This document shows positions 1 through 7,728 of a DNA stretch of 32,608 bases, piece after piece. How positions within the stretch are numbered: position 1 is the first letter of the stretch; every line of letters starts with the position of its first letter. The DNA is from Luteitalea sp. (lineage in GTDB: Bacteria; Acidobacteriota; Vicinamibacteria; Vicinamibacterales; Vicinamibacteraceae): contig WHTT01000074.1 in NCBI GenBank assembly GCA_009377605.1, positions 1 to 32,608 on the forward strand, written 5' to 3'. A program made the translations under genes and the position numbers. The notes under the pieces were generated by a model. It was not told the DNA's origin. It saw nothing but the letters and a program-made list of their open reading frames with translations, and ran no database searches.

Positions 1-2
1 TA

Positions 3-47
3 GGGGACATTTCTATTTCGCTCGCGAGGGGACATTATCACTTCGCT
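3..47. repeat. Pair of direct repeats resembling an insertion-sequence end
   Basis: Two 20-base copies, starting GGGGACATT and ending TTCGCT, sit at 3-22 and 28-47 and match at 16 of 20 positions. Short repeated GGGGACATT blocks of this kind are often seen at the edges of insertion sequences, so this is probably the end of an element lying mostly outside the window. No transposase is visible here and I cannot name the family. Confidence 0.4.
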
Positions 48-49
48 TC

Positions 50-105
50 AACAGCCAGGCGGGGGTCAACAACAGCCAGGCGGGGGTCAGGCAGGCGTGG
101 GTCAA
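50..105. repeat. Short tandem repeat, period 21 bases
   Basis: A 19-base unit, AACAGCCAGGCGGGGGTCA, is present exactly at 50-68 and again at 71-89. A degenerate third copy follows (GGCAGGCGTGGGTCAA at 90-105). It directly adjoins the element-like direct repeats, so it may be part of the same element's end or a local slippage product. Confidence 0.6.
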
Positions 106-407
106 CTGCGGGGGTGCTCGTGCGGGTGCACCGAGCGGTTGGCGCAAACTCTGCGCCAAGCTCGTTCCGGAACGAGTTTATGCAGATACAACATGCGAAA
201 CGGCAAAACGATTCCTTCGCGTTCTCTTTTGCCTGGGGGGTCCAATCCGATAACCTATGGCATCTCTCGCTCGCGGTCGTCCTTTGCGATGCCTCCCTGG
301 TGTGCTGGATTCCCGCCAGGCGCACCACGGCGATCAGTCCCGCGGAGGCGCTGCGCACAGAGTAACTCGGGGGTGCCTTGGAGCCCGCCAGGAAAGGAGC
401 AATAAAC
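106..407. other. Non-coding stretch before the first gene
   Basis: Reading frames here are short, mutually overlapping and show no recognisable protein. The end of the stretch carries the ribosome binding site GGAAAGGAG for the gene at 408. I see no clear promoter. Confidence 0.5.
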
Positions 408-827
408 ATGATACCGAGAGCAATGACTCTGAGATCGATGACACGGCGAAGCCTGGTGATGGTCTGCGGCCTCCTGCTGTTCGCAGGGCCGGCGCCCGCG
501 CAGACGGGCGGCGCAGAGGCCGATCCCATCTCCGGGACCTGGATGGATGATGATGGGGGTGGCGCCGGTCTCGAGCTGAAGTTCGACGGCAAGAGCACCG
601 TGTCAGGCACGGTGCTCATCGTCGGTCGAGAACCGGATCAGAATCCGGCGATCGAGACCGGAACGTTCGATGCGAAGACGGGCGCGCTGAAGCTCGAAGG
701 AGAAACCACGGACCCGGATGGCATCACGGTGAAGTACGTCATCGAAGGCACGCTGGAGAAGGACATCCTTGCCGGTACCTTTGCCTTCGGAGAGAGCAAG
801 GGCACGTTCAAGTTTGTGAAGAAGTAG
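408..827 (+). CDS. Small secreted protein of unknown function
   Basis: Predicted exported protein of 139 residues. The ATG at 408 is chosen because AGGAAAGGAG lies 7 bases upstream; an earlier in-frame TTG at 378 has no such site. The N-terminus has basic residues (RSMTRRS) followed by a hydrophobic stretch (LVMVCGLLLFAG) and an A-x-A-like cleavage site (APAQ), i.e. a Sec signal peptide. The mature part starts with an ISGTWMDDDGGGAG stretch and then alternates short Gly/Thr/Lys-rich strands ending GTFKFVKK. This pattern suggests a small beta-rich, lipocalin-like fold, but no family is certain. It stands alone and is convergent with the next gene, with a strong hairpin between them. Confidence 0.8.
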   Translation: MIPRAMTLRSMTRRSLVMVCGLLLFAGPAPAQTGGAEADPISGTWMDDDGGGAGLELKFDGKSTVSGTVLIVGREPDQNPAIETGTFDAKTGALKLEGETTDPDGITVKYVIEGTLEKDILAGTFAFGESKGTFKFVKK

Positions 828-834
828 ATGGTAG

Positions 835-855
835 GGCGCGCTCGCCGAGCGCGCC
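835..855. terminator. GC-rich perfect hairpin between convergent genes
   Basis: GGCGCGCTCG and CGAGCGCGCC form a perfect 10-base inverted repeat around one base, directly after the stop at 827 and before the convergent stop at 887. There is no T-run, so it may act as a bidirectional transcription barrier, or be a copy of an intergenic palindromic repeat. Confidence 0.5.
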
Positions 856-886
856 GTGCAGCCAATTCCTCGGGGCAGCCAGGTTC

Positions 887-1726
887 TCACGCTGGCGGCC
901 AGCCACGCGGATCGCGGCCGTATATACGGCGATAGGCCTGCACGAGCGCGGGCGGCGGACGATCCATCGCGTCTTCTCGCGCACTGGCGTTCATCTCGGC
1001 GAGCTCAGCGCGGAGACCCGCTATCTCGGCCTCGTGCTCGTGCACCCTTCGCTCGGCGGCGAGCGCTTCAGCGTCCGCCCGCAACGACGAGAAGTCCACC
1101 AGGTGGAGCTCGGGAAAGTGATAGATCCAGTCGGCGCCGATTGATCGGAGCCTGGAAAAGATCATTGCGTAGACCGGCGTGAGGTCCGCACGCCCAGCGA
1201 TCCAGATCGTCCCCATGTAGAACCGCATGCAATCGCCCTCGCGCCATGTGCCGCCGTGCGTGTCACTCAGGTATCTGTCGAGAAAGGCAGAGGCGGCGCG
1301 AAACGATCCGATATGCGCGGCGCGTCCGTCACTGATGATGACCTCGTGGTTGTCGGAGAAGACGTCCCACAGACACTGGCCCACCACCTCGGTCACCTCT
1401 ACATCCTGTTGCACGGGCTGTGCCTGATACTCGCGACCCACCTCGTCCAAGGTTGGCTCTGGCTCGCACGAGTCATCGGCCTTCGGGCCATCGTCATGGG
1501 CACTGCGCGCGCGACGCAGTGCCTCGATGTTCCGGTGTATCTGCAAGGTCTCGTCAAACAGGCGTTCGACGGATGGGTGAAAACAGGCCAGCAGCGGTGA
1601 CCGCTCCCACCCTTCAGGAGCGACTTCTGCGAGCACGTCGGCACCCGCGAGACCGTGCGGAAACAGTCGGTCGAAGAGCGTTCCCAGTTCCGCACCCGCG
1701 AGTCGCTCGGTCTGCTTGGTACCCAT
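887..1726 (-). CDS. Conserved-looking protein of unknown function, 279 residues
   Basis: I do not recognise a named family. Visible parts are an acidic, low-complexity linker (about residues 75-110), a compact central domain with CLWDVFSDNHEV (118-129) and FYMGTIWIAGRAD (169-181), and a C-terminal Ala/Glu/Arg-rich helix with heptad character (about 214-252). The central domain is rich in Trp, His and Asp and looks like a folded soluble domain; the helix is probably a coiled coil. The protein ends GRDPRGWPPA. There is no signal peptide or membrane segment. The ATG at 1726 has only a weak GGGG upstream, so the start could be internal. It lies 104 bases downstream of vapC on the same strand. Confidence 0.65.
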   Translation of the reverse strand: MGTKQTERLAGAELGTLFDRLFPHGLAGADVLAEVAPEGWERSPLLACFHPSVERLFDETLQIHRNIEALRRARSAHDDGPKADDSCEPEPTLDEVGREYQAQPVQQDVEVTEVVGQCLWDVFSDNHEVIISDGRAAHIGSFRAASAFLDRYLSDTHGGTWREGDCMRFYMGTIWIAGRADLTPVYAMIFSRLRSIGADWIYHFPELHLVDFSSLRADAEALAAERRVHEHEAEIAGLRAELAEMNASAREDAMDRPPPALVQAYRRIYGRDPRGWPPA

Positions 1727-1830
1727 CGCCCCGTGAATGAATGAAGAAACCGCCAGGCCATTGCCCGGCGCGCCGAAGGATATCGGACGACGATGTCATC
1801 GTCCTGCGAGCGAGTCAAGGTGCGGGGAGA

Positions 1831-2247
1831 TCAGGCGGGGGAGACGACTGACCAGTTCTCGAGTGCGAGCCCATCGACGCGTTCGAACTCACCGGTGTTG
1901 TTCGTGACCAGGGTGAGGCCGAGGCTGCGTGCGTGCGCTGCAATGAAGAGATCGTTGGCGCCGATCATGGTGCCGCGCTTCTTCAAGTCGGCACGAATGC
2001 GCGCGTAGTGCGCTGCAGCCTCGGCAGGGAAGTCCCGTACTTCGACGTGACGAAGGAAAGCCTCGAGGGCGGTCTCATCCTTTGTTCGGCGCGGAGAGAT
2101 CTCGACGCCAAAAAGCAGCTCAGACTTCGTGATCACCGAGATACAGACATCCGCGATCGGCACTGCCTGCAGCCTGTTCAAGATAGCTTGGCTCGACCGC
2201 TTCATGATGTACGAGCACGTGTCCGTGTCCAGCATGTAACGCGCCAT
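1831..2247 (-). CDS. vapC: VapC-type PIN-domain ribonuclease toxin
   Basis: Toxin of a type II toxin-antitoxin module; PIN-domain VapC proteins are Mg-dependent RNases that cut tRNA or other RNA. Seen: 138 residues, the usual PIN length. The first conserved Asp is in MLDTDTCSYI, the conserved Glu in ISVITKSELLFG, and a later acidic residue in the GANDLFIAAHA motif, followed by LTLVTNNTGEF. The ATG at 2247 shares one base with the antitoxin stop (TGATG), indicating translational coupling. All catalytic acidic residues appear present, so it is probably functional. Confidence 0.92.
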   Translation of the reverse strand: MARYMLDTDTCSYIMKRSSQAILNRLQAVPIADVCISVITKSELLFGVEISPRRTKDETALEAFLRHVEVRDFPAEAAAHYARIRADLKKRGTMIGANDLFIAAHARSLGLTLVTNNTGEFERVDGLALENWSVVSPA

Positions 2248-2474
2248 CAGTGATCGCGCTCCTGCACAGGCAGATCGTCGACACCCTCCATGAACTCGTC
2301 GGAAGCCACCGGGCCGCCCGCGAGGTAGGCATGCCAATCCCGTGGACGGGGCGACAGGATCACATCGTCACCCTCCCGGCGGATGAACACTTCCTGGGTG
2401 TCGAACTGGAACTCCTTCGGCAGTCGTACCGCCTGGCTGCGGTTGTTCTTGAAAATCTTTGCGGTTCGTTGCAT
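2247..2474 (-). CDS. vapB: VapB-type antitoxin, AbrB-like DNA-binding
   Basis: Antitoxin partner of the downstream PIN toxin. It is 75 residues long. The N-terminal AbrB/SpoVT-like swapped-hairpin motif is clear (KIFKNNRSQAVRLPKEF), followed by VFIRREGDDVILSPRP. The acidic C-terminal tail (about residues 50-75) is the part that normally wraps the toxin. The ATG at 2474 is preceded by GGAGGACAGG, a strong ribosome binding site. VapB proteins normally repress their own operon, alone and with VapC; the dyad just upstream at 2495-2512 fits that. Confidence 0.92.
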   Translation of the reverse strand: MQRTAKIFKNNRSQAVRLPKEFQFDTQEVFIRREGDDVILSPRPRDWHAYLAGGPVASDEFMEGVDDLPVQERDH

Positions 2475-2494
2475 CCTGTCCTCCAGTCGATGCC

Positions 2495-2512
2495 GTATAC
2501 ACTAGTATATGC
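2495..2512. promoter_or_regulatory. Imperfect palindrome, likely VapBC operator and -10 box
   Basis: GTATACACTAGTATATGC is an inverted repeat around central ACTAGT with 7 of 9 base pairs matching. It is an AT-rich island in GC-rich DNA, 20 bases upstream of vapB. On the minus strand it contains TATACT at 2509-2504, a good -10 hexamer. Overlap of operator and -10 is the usual arrangement in autoregulated toxin-antitoxin operons. No clear -35 is seen. Confidence 0.6.
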
Positions 2513-2659
2513 CATCTGCAGACGAACACGGCGGGCTGACGTGACACAGCGCGTGTGGCTGGACCCTTCACGACCAGCTGCGGTTCGAGCTGTAGGTCTT
2601 CGCTGCACATGGCACGGCGGAGCCACACGTTGACCACGCGCGCCCGAGGGACCGCTTAC

Positions 2660-4186
2660 TTACGTGGATTCCCGCCCGACGACGGCGGATTCAATGCGTA
2701 GGATGCCGGCAATCTTTTGGAGGGTGCTCGCATGATGACCGACGCCGAGGGCGAAATGGTGCGTCGGGCCTTCCGCCACCCAGCGCCTCAGGAACGTCCG
2801 GACGTCTGGCCGGAAGAACCCGCGCGTGTTCGTGTTGCCCGTCGGTGGAATCGGGCCGTGCACGCTTTCACCTTCTGCGATGACAAACTTGAAGCGACCG
2901 TCACCCGTGATGCCTATGCTCAGCATCGTGATCGGACCCTCTTTGATCTTGAACTCGACACTCGCGCCGGCGCCTGGCTTGCCGTGATACTTCAGCAGAC
3001 TGCGGAGGACGGGCCTACCTTCGGCGATGTTGATGTGGTGCGGTCCATCGTGACCCACGAGCACGAACCCCTCGTTGAAGTCTATTGGATGGAACTCCGC
3101 AAAACTGCCGCCGATGTCCAGCCGATCTTCGATGAGCATGGCGACACACGTCTTGAGGTCCGATTCGCCGCACATGGGGAAGCCCGCCGCCGTCAAAAGG
3201 GAGTTCCCCACGATCAGGTTCGTCACCAATCTGCGCGTCAGGCTGTCTTGTTCGCCTTCGTAGTAGTACGCGAGCCCATCCAGCTCGTGCTGGCCCACGA
3301 AGCGGTCCAGTGCGACCGCGACCCGCGCGGCAGTATCGAGATCATCGTCGGTCAGCCGGCAGGTGATGGGGTCCGACTTGGGATCCGGTGTGTCGAACAC
3401 GCGCAGAATCTCTCGTTTCTTCGTGTCGGCGTCGTGATCGGTGACCGATCGCCAGTGGGGCAGCAGGTCGTCTGCCTCGGTCTGCACGACGTGACAACCG
3501 AACGCGCCCATGAGCGCCGTCTGATCCGTCTGCATGTCGAGCATGTGCTCGATCGGATGTCCGAAGTGTCCGATTCGCGAGCGCTTCAGATCGTGCAGCA
3601 CCCGCGCAATCCGGCACCACTCCGCAATCTCTGCGTCAGCCACAGGGTCGTCCTCGAGCGAGCCGAGAATGACCGGCGGCGCCGGTCTGCGCATTCTGAG
3701 CGCCACGCCGGTGAACTCCGGCACCGCGCAGAAGTCATCGTTGCACAACTGCATGTACGTCGAGGCAACCGTGTAGTCCATCGCCTTCCTTGGCTGAAGC
3801 GCCACCAGAACGATTGGGACGTCTAGGTCGCGGATCAACGCCGCAAAGGTCGCGGAGGTCGCGTAGGTGACCATGTCGCAGAAGATCAAGTCGAGCTGCG
3901 CCGCCTGCATCCGATCGCGAACGGCGTACGCGACCTGGGCCCGATCGACCATGCCAAACCCCAACACCTCGACGCCACACGCCCTCACCTTGCCTTCGAA
4001 TGCCTGCAGCTTCTGATGCAGTTGATCGAGGAGGCCTTCGAACTGCGACCAGTAGGTGTGGTGTCCCACGGCAAACACGCCGACCCGTGCCGTGAGCGGT
4101 TTCCGACGCGGGATCAGCCGCGCACCCTGTGCCGACAATCGTTGATCACTTGCGAGGGCCTCCGTGTGCTCGGTCGGTTCCTTCAC
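2660..4186 (-). CDS. Sugar isomerase of the L-arabinose/L-fucose isomerase family
   Basis: Probable cytoplasmic aldose-ketose isomerase using a divalent metal. It is 508 residues, close to the usual AraA length. The four metal ligands of AraA appear matched: Glu341 (CGESDLKT), Glu364 (GGSFAEFHP), His379 (LVGHDGPHH) and a His in THHFALGVGHH (about 476-485). A conserved N-terminal Rossmann-like half (VGVFAVGHHTYW, FCDMVTYATSATFAAL) is also present. The start is the GTG at 4186 because GAGGAG lies 5 bases before it. The real substrate is not readable from sequence. Next to an alpha-L-rhamnosidase and a TonB receptor it may act on a deoxy- or pentose sugar released from a glycan. It follows the receptor gene by 87 bases and is probably co-transcribed. 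Confidence 0.85.
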   Translation of the reverse strand: MKEPTEHTEALASDQRLSAQGARLIPRRKPLTARVGVFAVGHHTYWSQFEGLLDQLHQKLQAFEGKVRACGVEVLGFGMVDRAQVAYAVRDRMQAAQLDLIFCDMVTYATSATFAALIRDLDVPIVLVALQPRKAMDYTVASTYMQLCNDDFCAVPEFTGVALRMRRPAPPVILGSLEDDPVADAEIAEWCRIARVLHDLKRSRIGHFGHPIEHMLDMQTDQTALMGAFGCHVVQTEADDLLPHWRSVTDHDADTKKREILRVFDTPDPKSDPITCRLTDDDLDTAARVAVALDRFVGQHELDGLAYYYEGEQDSLTRRLVTNLIVGNSLLTAAGFPMCGESDLKTCVAMLIEDRLDIGGSFAEFHPIDFNEGFVLVGHDGPHHINIAEGRPVLRSLLKYHGKPGAGASVEFKIKEGPITMLSIGITGDGRFKFVIAEGESVHGPIPPTGNTNTRGFFRPDVRTFLRRWVAEGPTHHFALGVGHHASTLQKIAGILRIESAVVGREST

Positions 4187-4273
4187 TCGTACTCCTCGTC
4201 GCGCCCGCAAGATTGTTCGCGCGGTCAGGTGAACAGCATCAGTGTTGGTTGTGTCGATGTCGGCCGGCGTTGA

Positions 4274-7200
4274 TCAAAACAGGAGCTTCAGCCCGAGCTG
4301 CAGCTCACGCCCTCCGATCCTCGTGCTTCGGATCGCGCCAAACTGCGGCGTGTCCACGTCCCTGTTGGGATCACCAAATGAGGGATGATTGAAGGCGTTG
4401 AACGCCTCGACCCGGATCTGTAGCGTTATCTCCCGGCCGGCAACAGCGATACGGTTGTTCTTCATCAGGGTCAGGTCGAACGTCTGGAGCCCCGGTCCTT
4501 CGATGACGCTATTGCCGGAGTTGCCGAAGCGGCCGAAGGGATGATTCACGAAGCAGGACGTGTCGAACCAGCGGTCGATGGATCGCGCGTCGCCGTCGAG
4601 GTTGCCGTCGCACACCCGATCGGGACGGTTTTGATCTTGCCGTCCCACGTTCGAGGAGACGGTCGACCGCGGCGTCAGCGGGAATCCGGTGTGCGCAAGG
4701 AACGTGCCCTGCAAGGACCAGCCAGTTGCGAGCGCGCCAGCGAGCCCGCCGAGGTTGCCGCCGAACGACTTTCCTCTCCCGAACGGGAGCTCATAGATCC
4801 ACGCGACGGTCATGCGGTGCGTCTGATCGAACTCGAGCCGCGCGTGCTCTGCTGCTCGGTTCCTCGCGTCCTGCGCGTTCGACTGATCGCCGAAGAGCGC
4901 CCCGCCCGTCCCCGTGGCCTTCGACCAGGTGTACGCACCCAGCACGGACAGCCCGTGGGAAAATCTCTTGTCGAGCTTGACGTTGAGCGCGTGATATTCG
5001 GACCCATCGATCGACTTCACCACGTTGACGTCCGCGACATTCGGGTTGGGACGCCTCGACTGTACTGGAGTCGGCTGCAGCGTATCGGGATCCGGGACTG
5101 CTTGATTGACCAGGTCTCGCCCGGTCAGCCCGTGGGCGCTGTTCCCCACATAGGCGACATCGAGGAGCAGGGTCGGCGCGATCTGCCGTTGCACGCCGAC
5201 GTTCCATTGGTATGTGTAATTCGTACGAAACGCTGGATCGAGTGTGAAGACGTTGGTCGTGGGGGAGACGGCAATGTTACCCGCTTCGTCTCTCACGGCC
5301 GGAGCGGGGAACAGCGTGTCGTCCAAGTCAGGAACGTTCGGATCGGACGTCAACGTTTGATCCACCACGAACGGCGGCGACAGTTGAAACGACGTGAACT
5401 CTGCGCCCCTCGGTTGCCCGTAGAACACCCCGCCTCCTGCACGCAGCACCGTGCCTGGCCCCAGCGTCCATGCGACGCCTACTCGGGGTGCGAAGTTGTT
5501 CCGATCCGGCTCGTGCAGATCATCGATGTCTGTGCCAACTTCAAGGAATGTCCCCGTCGCCGGGTCGAAGATTGCCAGGTCGCTGAATCGTTCTTTGAAC
5601 GGTGTCTGATATTCGTATCGGAGCCCGAGATTCACGGTGAGGTTTCCTGCCAGCCGGATCTCGTCCTGAATGTAGTATCCCGTGTAGAAATACTTCAGGC
5701 TGACTTGACCGTTGCTCTCGGCGAACAGCGTCGCGCGGCCACTCGACACAGCGCCAAGCAGCATGTCCGCAACCGCGTGTCCTGTCTCCGTTGCGCCCGG
5801 CTGCGCGGCGAACCGGTTCTCGAACGTCAGGATGCCGTTCGGCGTCACCTGAACCAATCCCGCCGGCCGGTAGTATCGACCGTCGAAGCCGAGCTTGATC
5901 GCATGCTTGCCCGCGATCCAGGTGAAGTCGTCAGCCATGCTGTAGACGTGCTGGCGCGCGCCTCCGGGTCCAAAGGGGCTCGCACCGATGTTGCTCAGTC
6001 CCACCGTCTCGATCCGTGGCAGACCCAGAGCAAATGACGGCGGGTTCAAATTGTGCAGCCCGAATTCGGTCACCGCGAGATTGCTGTCAGCGAGCGGAAA
6101 TGTCCCCGTGGTATCGGAGAAGGTCCAGCCGGCCCGGAAGTGGTTCAGCATGCTCTGACTGAACGCATGAAGCTCCTGCACGGTCACGCTGTGAACAGTC
6201 GTCGTGTTGATCGATCCGGTGAGCGGCAGGCCTGAGGGCGTCTCGGCGCTGCCGTCGGTGTACGAGTATCGTCCAAACAGCTGCGAGCGGTCGCTGAGAT
6301 GGTGGTCGACACGGACGTGAAGCTGATCCGAATCGTCCGTTGTCGTGGTGCTCGTCGCATAGTTGAAGCCACCAACTGGCGGCGTGTTCGGCGCAGGGAA
6401 GTACTCGAGCGCGGCACTGCCGATCTGGCTGAATCGTTCCGTGGGAATGATATTGCTCGGAAACGGCTGCCTCCTGTTTGTCTCCGGGTTATAAGTCGCC
6501 GGATCGAAGATCGGGTCGTCGTCTGAGAAGTCTCCTCGTCGCTGCTCTTCCGTGGGCACACTATGAAAGACGGTTGCATCACGGCGTGTCCTCAACCCTT
6601 CGTAGTTTGCCGTGAAGAACGTCCTGTTGCGGAGAATTGGACCGCCAACGACGACGCCAAACTGATTGCGGCTCAACGGGTCGACCGTGGGCGAGAAATA
6701 GTCGCGCGCGTCGAACGCGTCGTTCCGCACGAACTCGAAGATGCTCCCGTGGAGCTCGTTCGTGCCGGGTCTCAGCGTCAGATTGATGGCGGCCGGCGTG
6801 CGGCCATATTCGGCCGAGAAGCTGTTTTCTTGGATCCGGAACTCCTGGATCGCTTCGACAGATGGACGAAACGCCGGCTTGCCGGGGTCCTCGGTACGTG
6901 TGTCGATACCGTCGAAGTAGAACCCGATCTGGTTGGCGCGTTGGCCGTTGATGGCGAGTCCTGTGCTCTGAGACGACCCGGCGAGCTCGGCGACTCCAGG
7001 GACGAGCTTGGCGAGGTCGAGAAAGTCTCGTCCATTCAATGGCAGTTCGACAATCTGTCGCTGTCCGATGACCTGAGACACGTCGGCGCTGCGTTGGTTG
7101 AGCAGCGGGACAGCCGCGGACACCTCCACCGTGGTTTCCACCTCCCCGAGCTCCATCCGGACGTCATGGGTGACCTGCTGCGCGACCTCCACCTCGAGTC

Positions 7201-7492
7201 CCCCGACCGCATACGTCTTGAATCCTGCGGTCTCCACACTGAGCGTGTACACGCCGGGCGGAACGCTCGGAAACAGGTATCGACCAGCCGCGTCGCTGGT
7301 GGTGGTACGCTCGATGCCGGTCTGTTCGTTCAGCAGAAGCAAGCTGGCGCCAGGCACCGCTGCGCCGGCCGGATCCACGAGCGCTCCTGCCACGCTTCCG
7401 TTCGTCCCTTGCGCAAAGGAGACGCTCGCACACGTCACGAGCACGGACAACGCAAGCCCTCCCCCCCAAACCACCAATCGGCGTTTCCTCAT
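4274..7492 (-). CDS. TonB-dependent receptor with carboxypeptidase-regulatory-like N-terminus
   Basis: Outer-membrane active transporter, 1072 residues, of the Oar/CarboxypepD type that is abundant in Acidobacteriota. Domains: signal peptide (about 1-28, ending SFAQG); a carboxypeptidase-regulatory-like beta domain (about 32-112, with GSVAGALVDPAGAAVPGA and GVYTLSVETAGFK); a plug domain with the family hallmark VELPLNGRDFLDLAKLVPGV (about 150-170); then a long beta barrel ending GLKLLF with a terminal Phe. The ATG at 7492 is preceded by GGGGAGG at 5 bases; a GTG two codons earlier is less likely. It sits downstream of the sugar-sensing regulator, and two candidate operators lie 130-240 bases upstream. 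Likely cargo: oligosaccharides from the glycan attacked by the neighbouring rhamnosidase (inference). Confidence 0.92.
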   Translation of the reverse strand: MRKRRLVVWGGGLALSVLVTCASVSFAQGTNGSVAGALVDPAGAAVPGASLLLLNEQTGIERTTTSDAAGRYLFPSVPPGVYTLSVETAGFKTYAVGGLEVEVAQQVTHDVRMELGEVETTVEVSAAVPLLNQRSADVSQVIGQRQIVELPLNGRDFLDLAKLVPGVAELAGSSQSTGLAINGQRANQIGFYFDGIDTRTEDPGKPAFRPSVEAIQEFRIQENSFSAEYGRTPAAINLTLRPGTNELHGSIFEFVRNDAFDARDYFSPTVDPLSRNQFGVVVGGPILRNRTFFTANYEGLRTRRDATVFHSVPTEEQRRGDFSDDDPIFDPATYNPETNRRQPFPSNIIPTERFSQIGSAALEYFPAPNTPPVGGFNYATSTTTTDDSDQLHVRVDHHLSDRSQLFGRYSYTDGSAETPSGLPLTGSINTTTVHSVTVQELHAFSQSMLNHFRAGWTFSDTTGTFPLADSNLAVTEFGLHNLNPPSFALGLPRIETVGLSNIGASPFGPGGARQHVYSMADDFTWIAGKHAIKLGFDGRYYRPAGLVQVTPNGILTFENRFAAQPGATETGHAVADMLLGAVSSGRATLFAESNGQVSLKYFYTGYYIQDEIRLAGNLTVNLGLRYEYQTPFKERFSDLAIFDPATGTFLEVGTDIDDLHEPDRNNFAPRVGVAWTLGPGTVLRAGGGVFYGQPRGAEFTSFQLSPPFVVDQTLTSDPNVPDLDDTLFPAPAVRDEAGNIAVSPTTNVFTLDPAFRTNYTYQWNVGVQRQIAPTLLLDVAYVGNSAHGLTGRDLVNQAVPDPDTLQPTPVQSRRPNPNVADVNVVKSIDGSEYHALNVKLDKRFSHGLSVLGAYTWSKATGTGGALFGDQSNAQDARNRAAEHARLEFDQTHRMTVAWIYELPFGRGKSFGGNLGGLAGALATGWSLQGTFLAHTGFPLTPRSTVSSNVGRQDQNRPDRVCDGNLDGDARSIDRWFDTSCFVNHPFGRFGNSGNSVIEGPGLQTFDLTLMKNNRIAVAGREITLQIRVEAFNAFNHPSFGDPNRDVDTPQFGAIRSTRIGGRELQLGLKLLF

Positions 7493-7619
7493 GCGCACCT
7501 CCCCGTCACGTCGCTCCGGCCGAACGCTTGACGCTCGCGCGCGTATTCACCAACGCGTGTGGGAGCGGTTGTAATGGACGGGTAACGTGTGGGCAACGAG
7601 GAAAACGGGTACGGCCAGG

Positions 7620-7638
7620 TGTCTCGCAGGGCAAGACC
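7620..7638. promoter_or_regulatory. Degenerate operator copy upstream of the TonB receptor
   Basis: TGTCTCG-CAGGG-CAAGACC. The left half-site is identical to the two better copies at 7706 and 8989, and the right half matches CGAGACA at 5 of 7 positions with the same 5-base spacer. It lies 128 bases before the receptor start. Confidence 0.45.
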
Positions 7639-7705
7639 CCGGTTGCGCACCTACCTGCTTGTGCGGCCGTCACTGGCTAACGGCCCGCTGTTTTCCGCGC
7701 GTTGG

Positions 7706-7728
7706 AGTGTCTCGAGGCGCGAGACACT
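7706..7728. promoter_or_regulatory. Perfect inverted repeat, candidate operator
   Basis: AGTGTCTCG-AGGCG-CGAGACACT has perfect 9-base arms with a 5-base spacer. It overlaps the stop codon of the regulator gene (TAG at 7729-7727) and lies 214 bases upstream of the receptor. The core TGTCTCG-N5-CGAGACA recurs upstream of the divergent transporter, which argues for a protein-binding site rather than a terminator. There is no T-run after it. Confidence 0.65.

Noticed and set aside
2717-3826. A 369-codon open frame on the plus strand
   Set aside because: Antisense to the isomerase gene, whose family signatures are clear.
4541-6037. A 498-codon open frame on the plus strand inside the TonB receptor
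   Set aside because: Antisense to a clear receptor gene, with shadow-like composition and no ribosome binding site.
7706-7728. Reading the 9-base inverted repeat as a terminator of the regulator gene
   Set aside because: There is no T-run, and the same core recurs upstream of the divergent transporter, so an operator is the better explanation.
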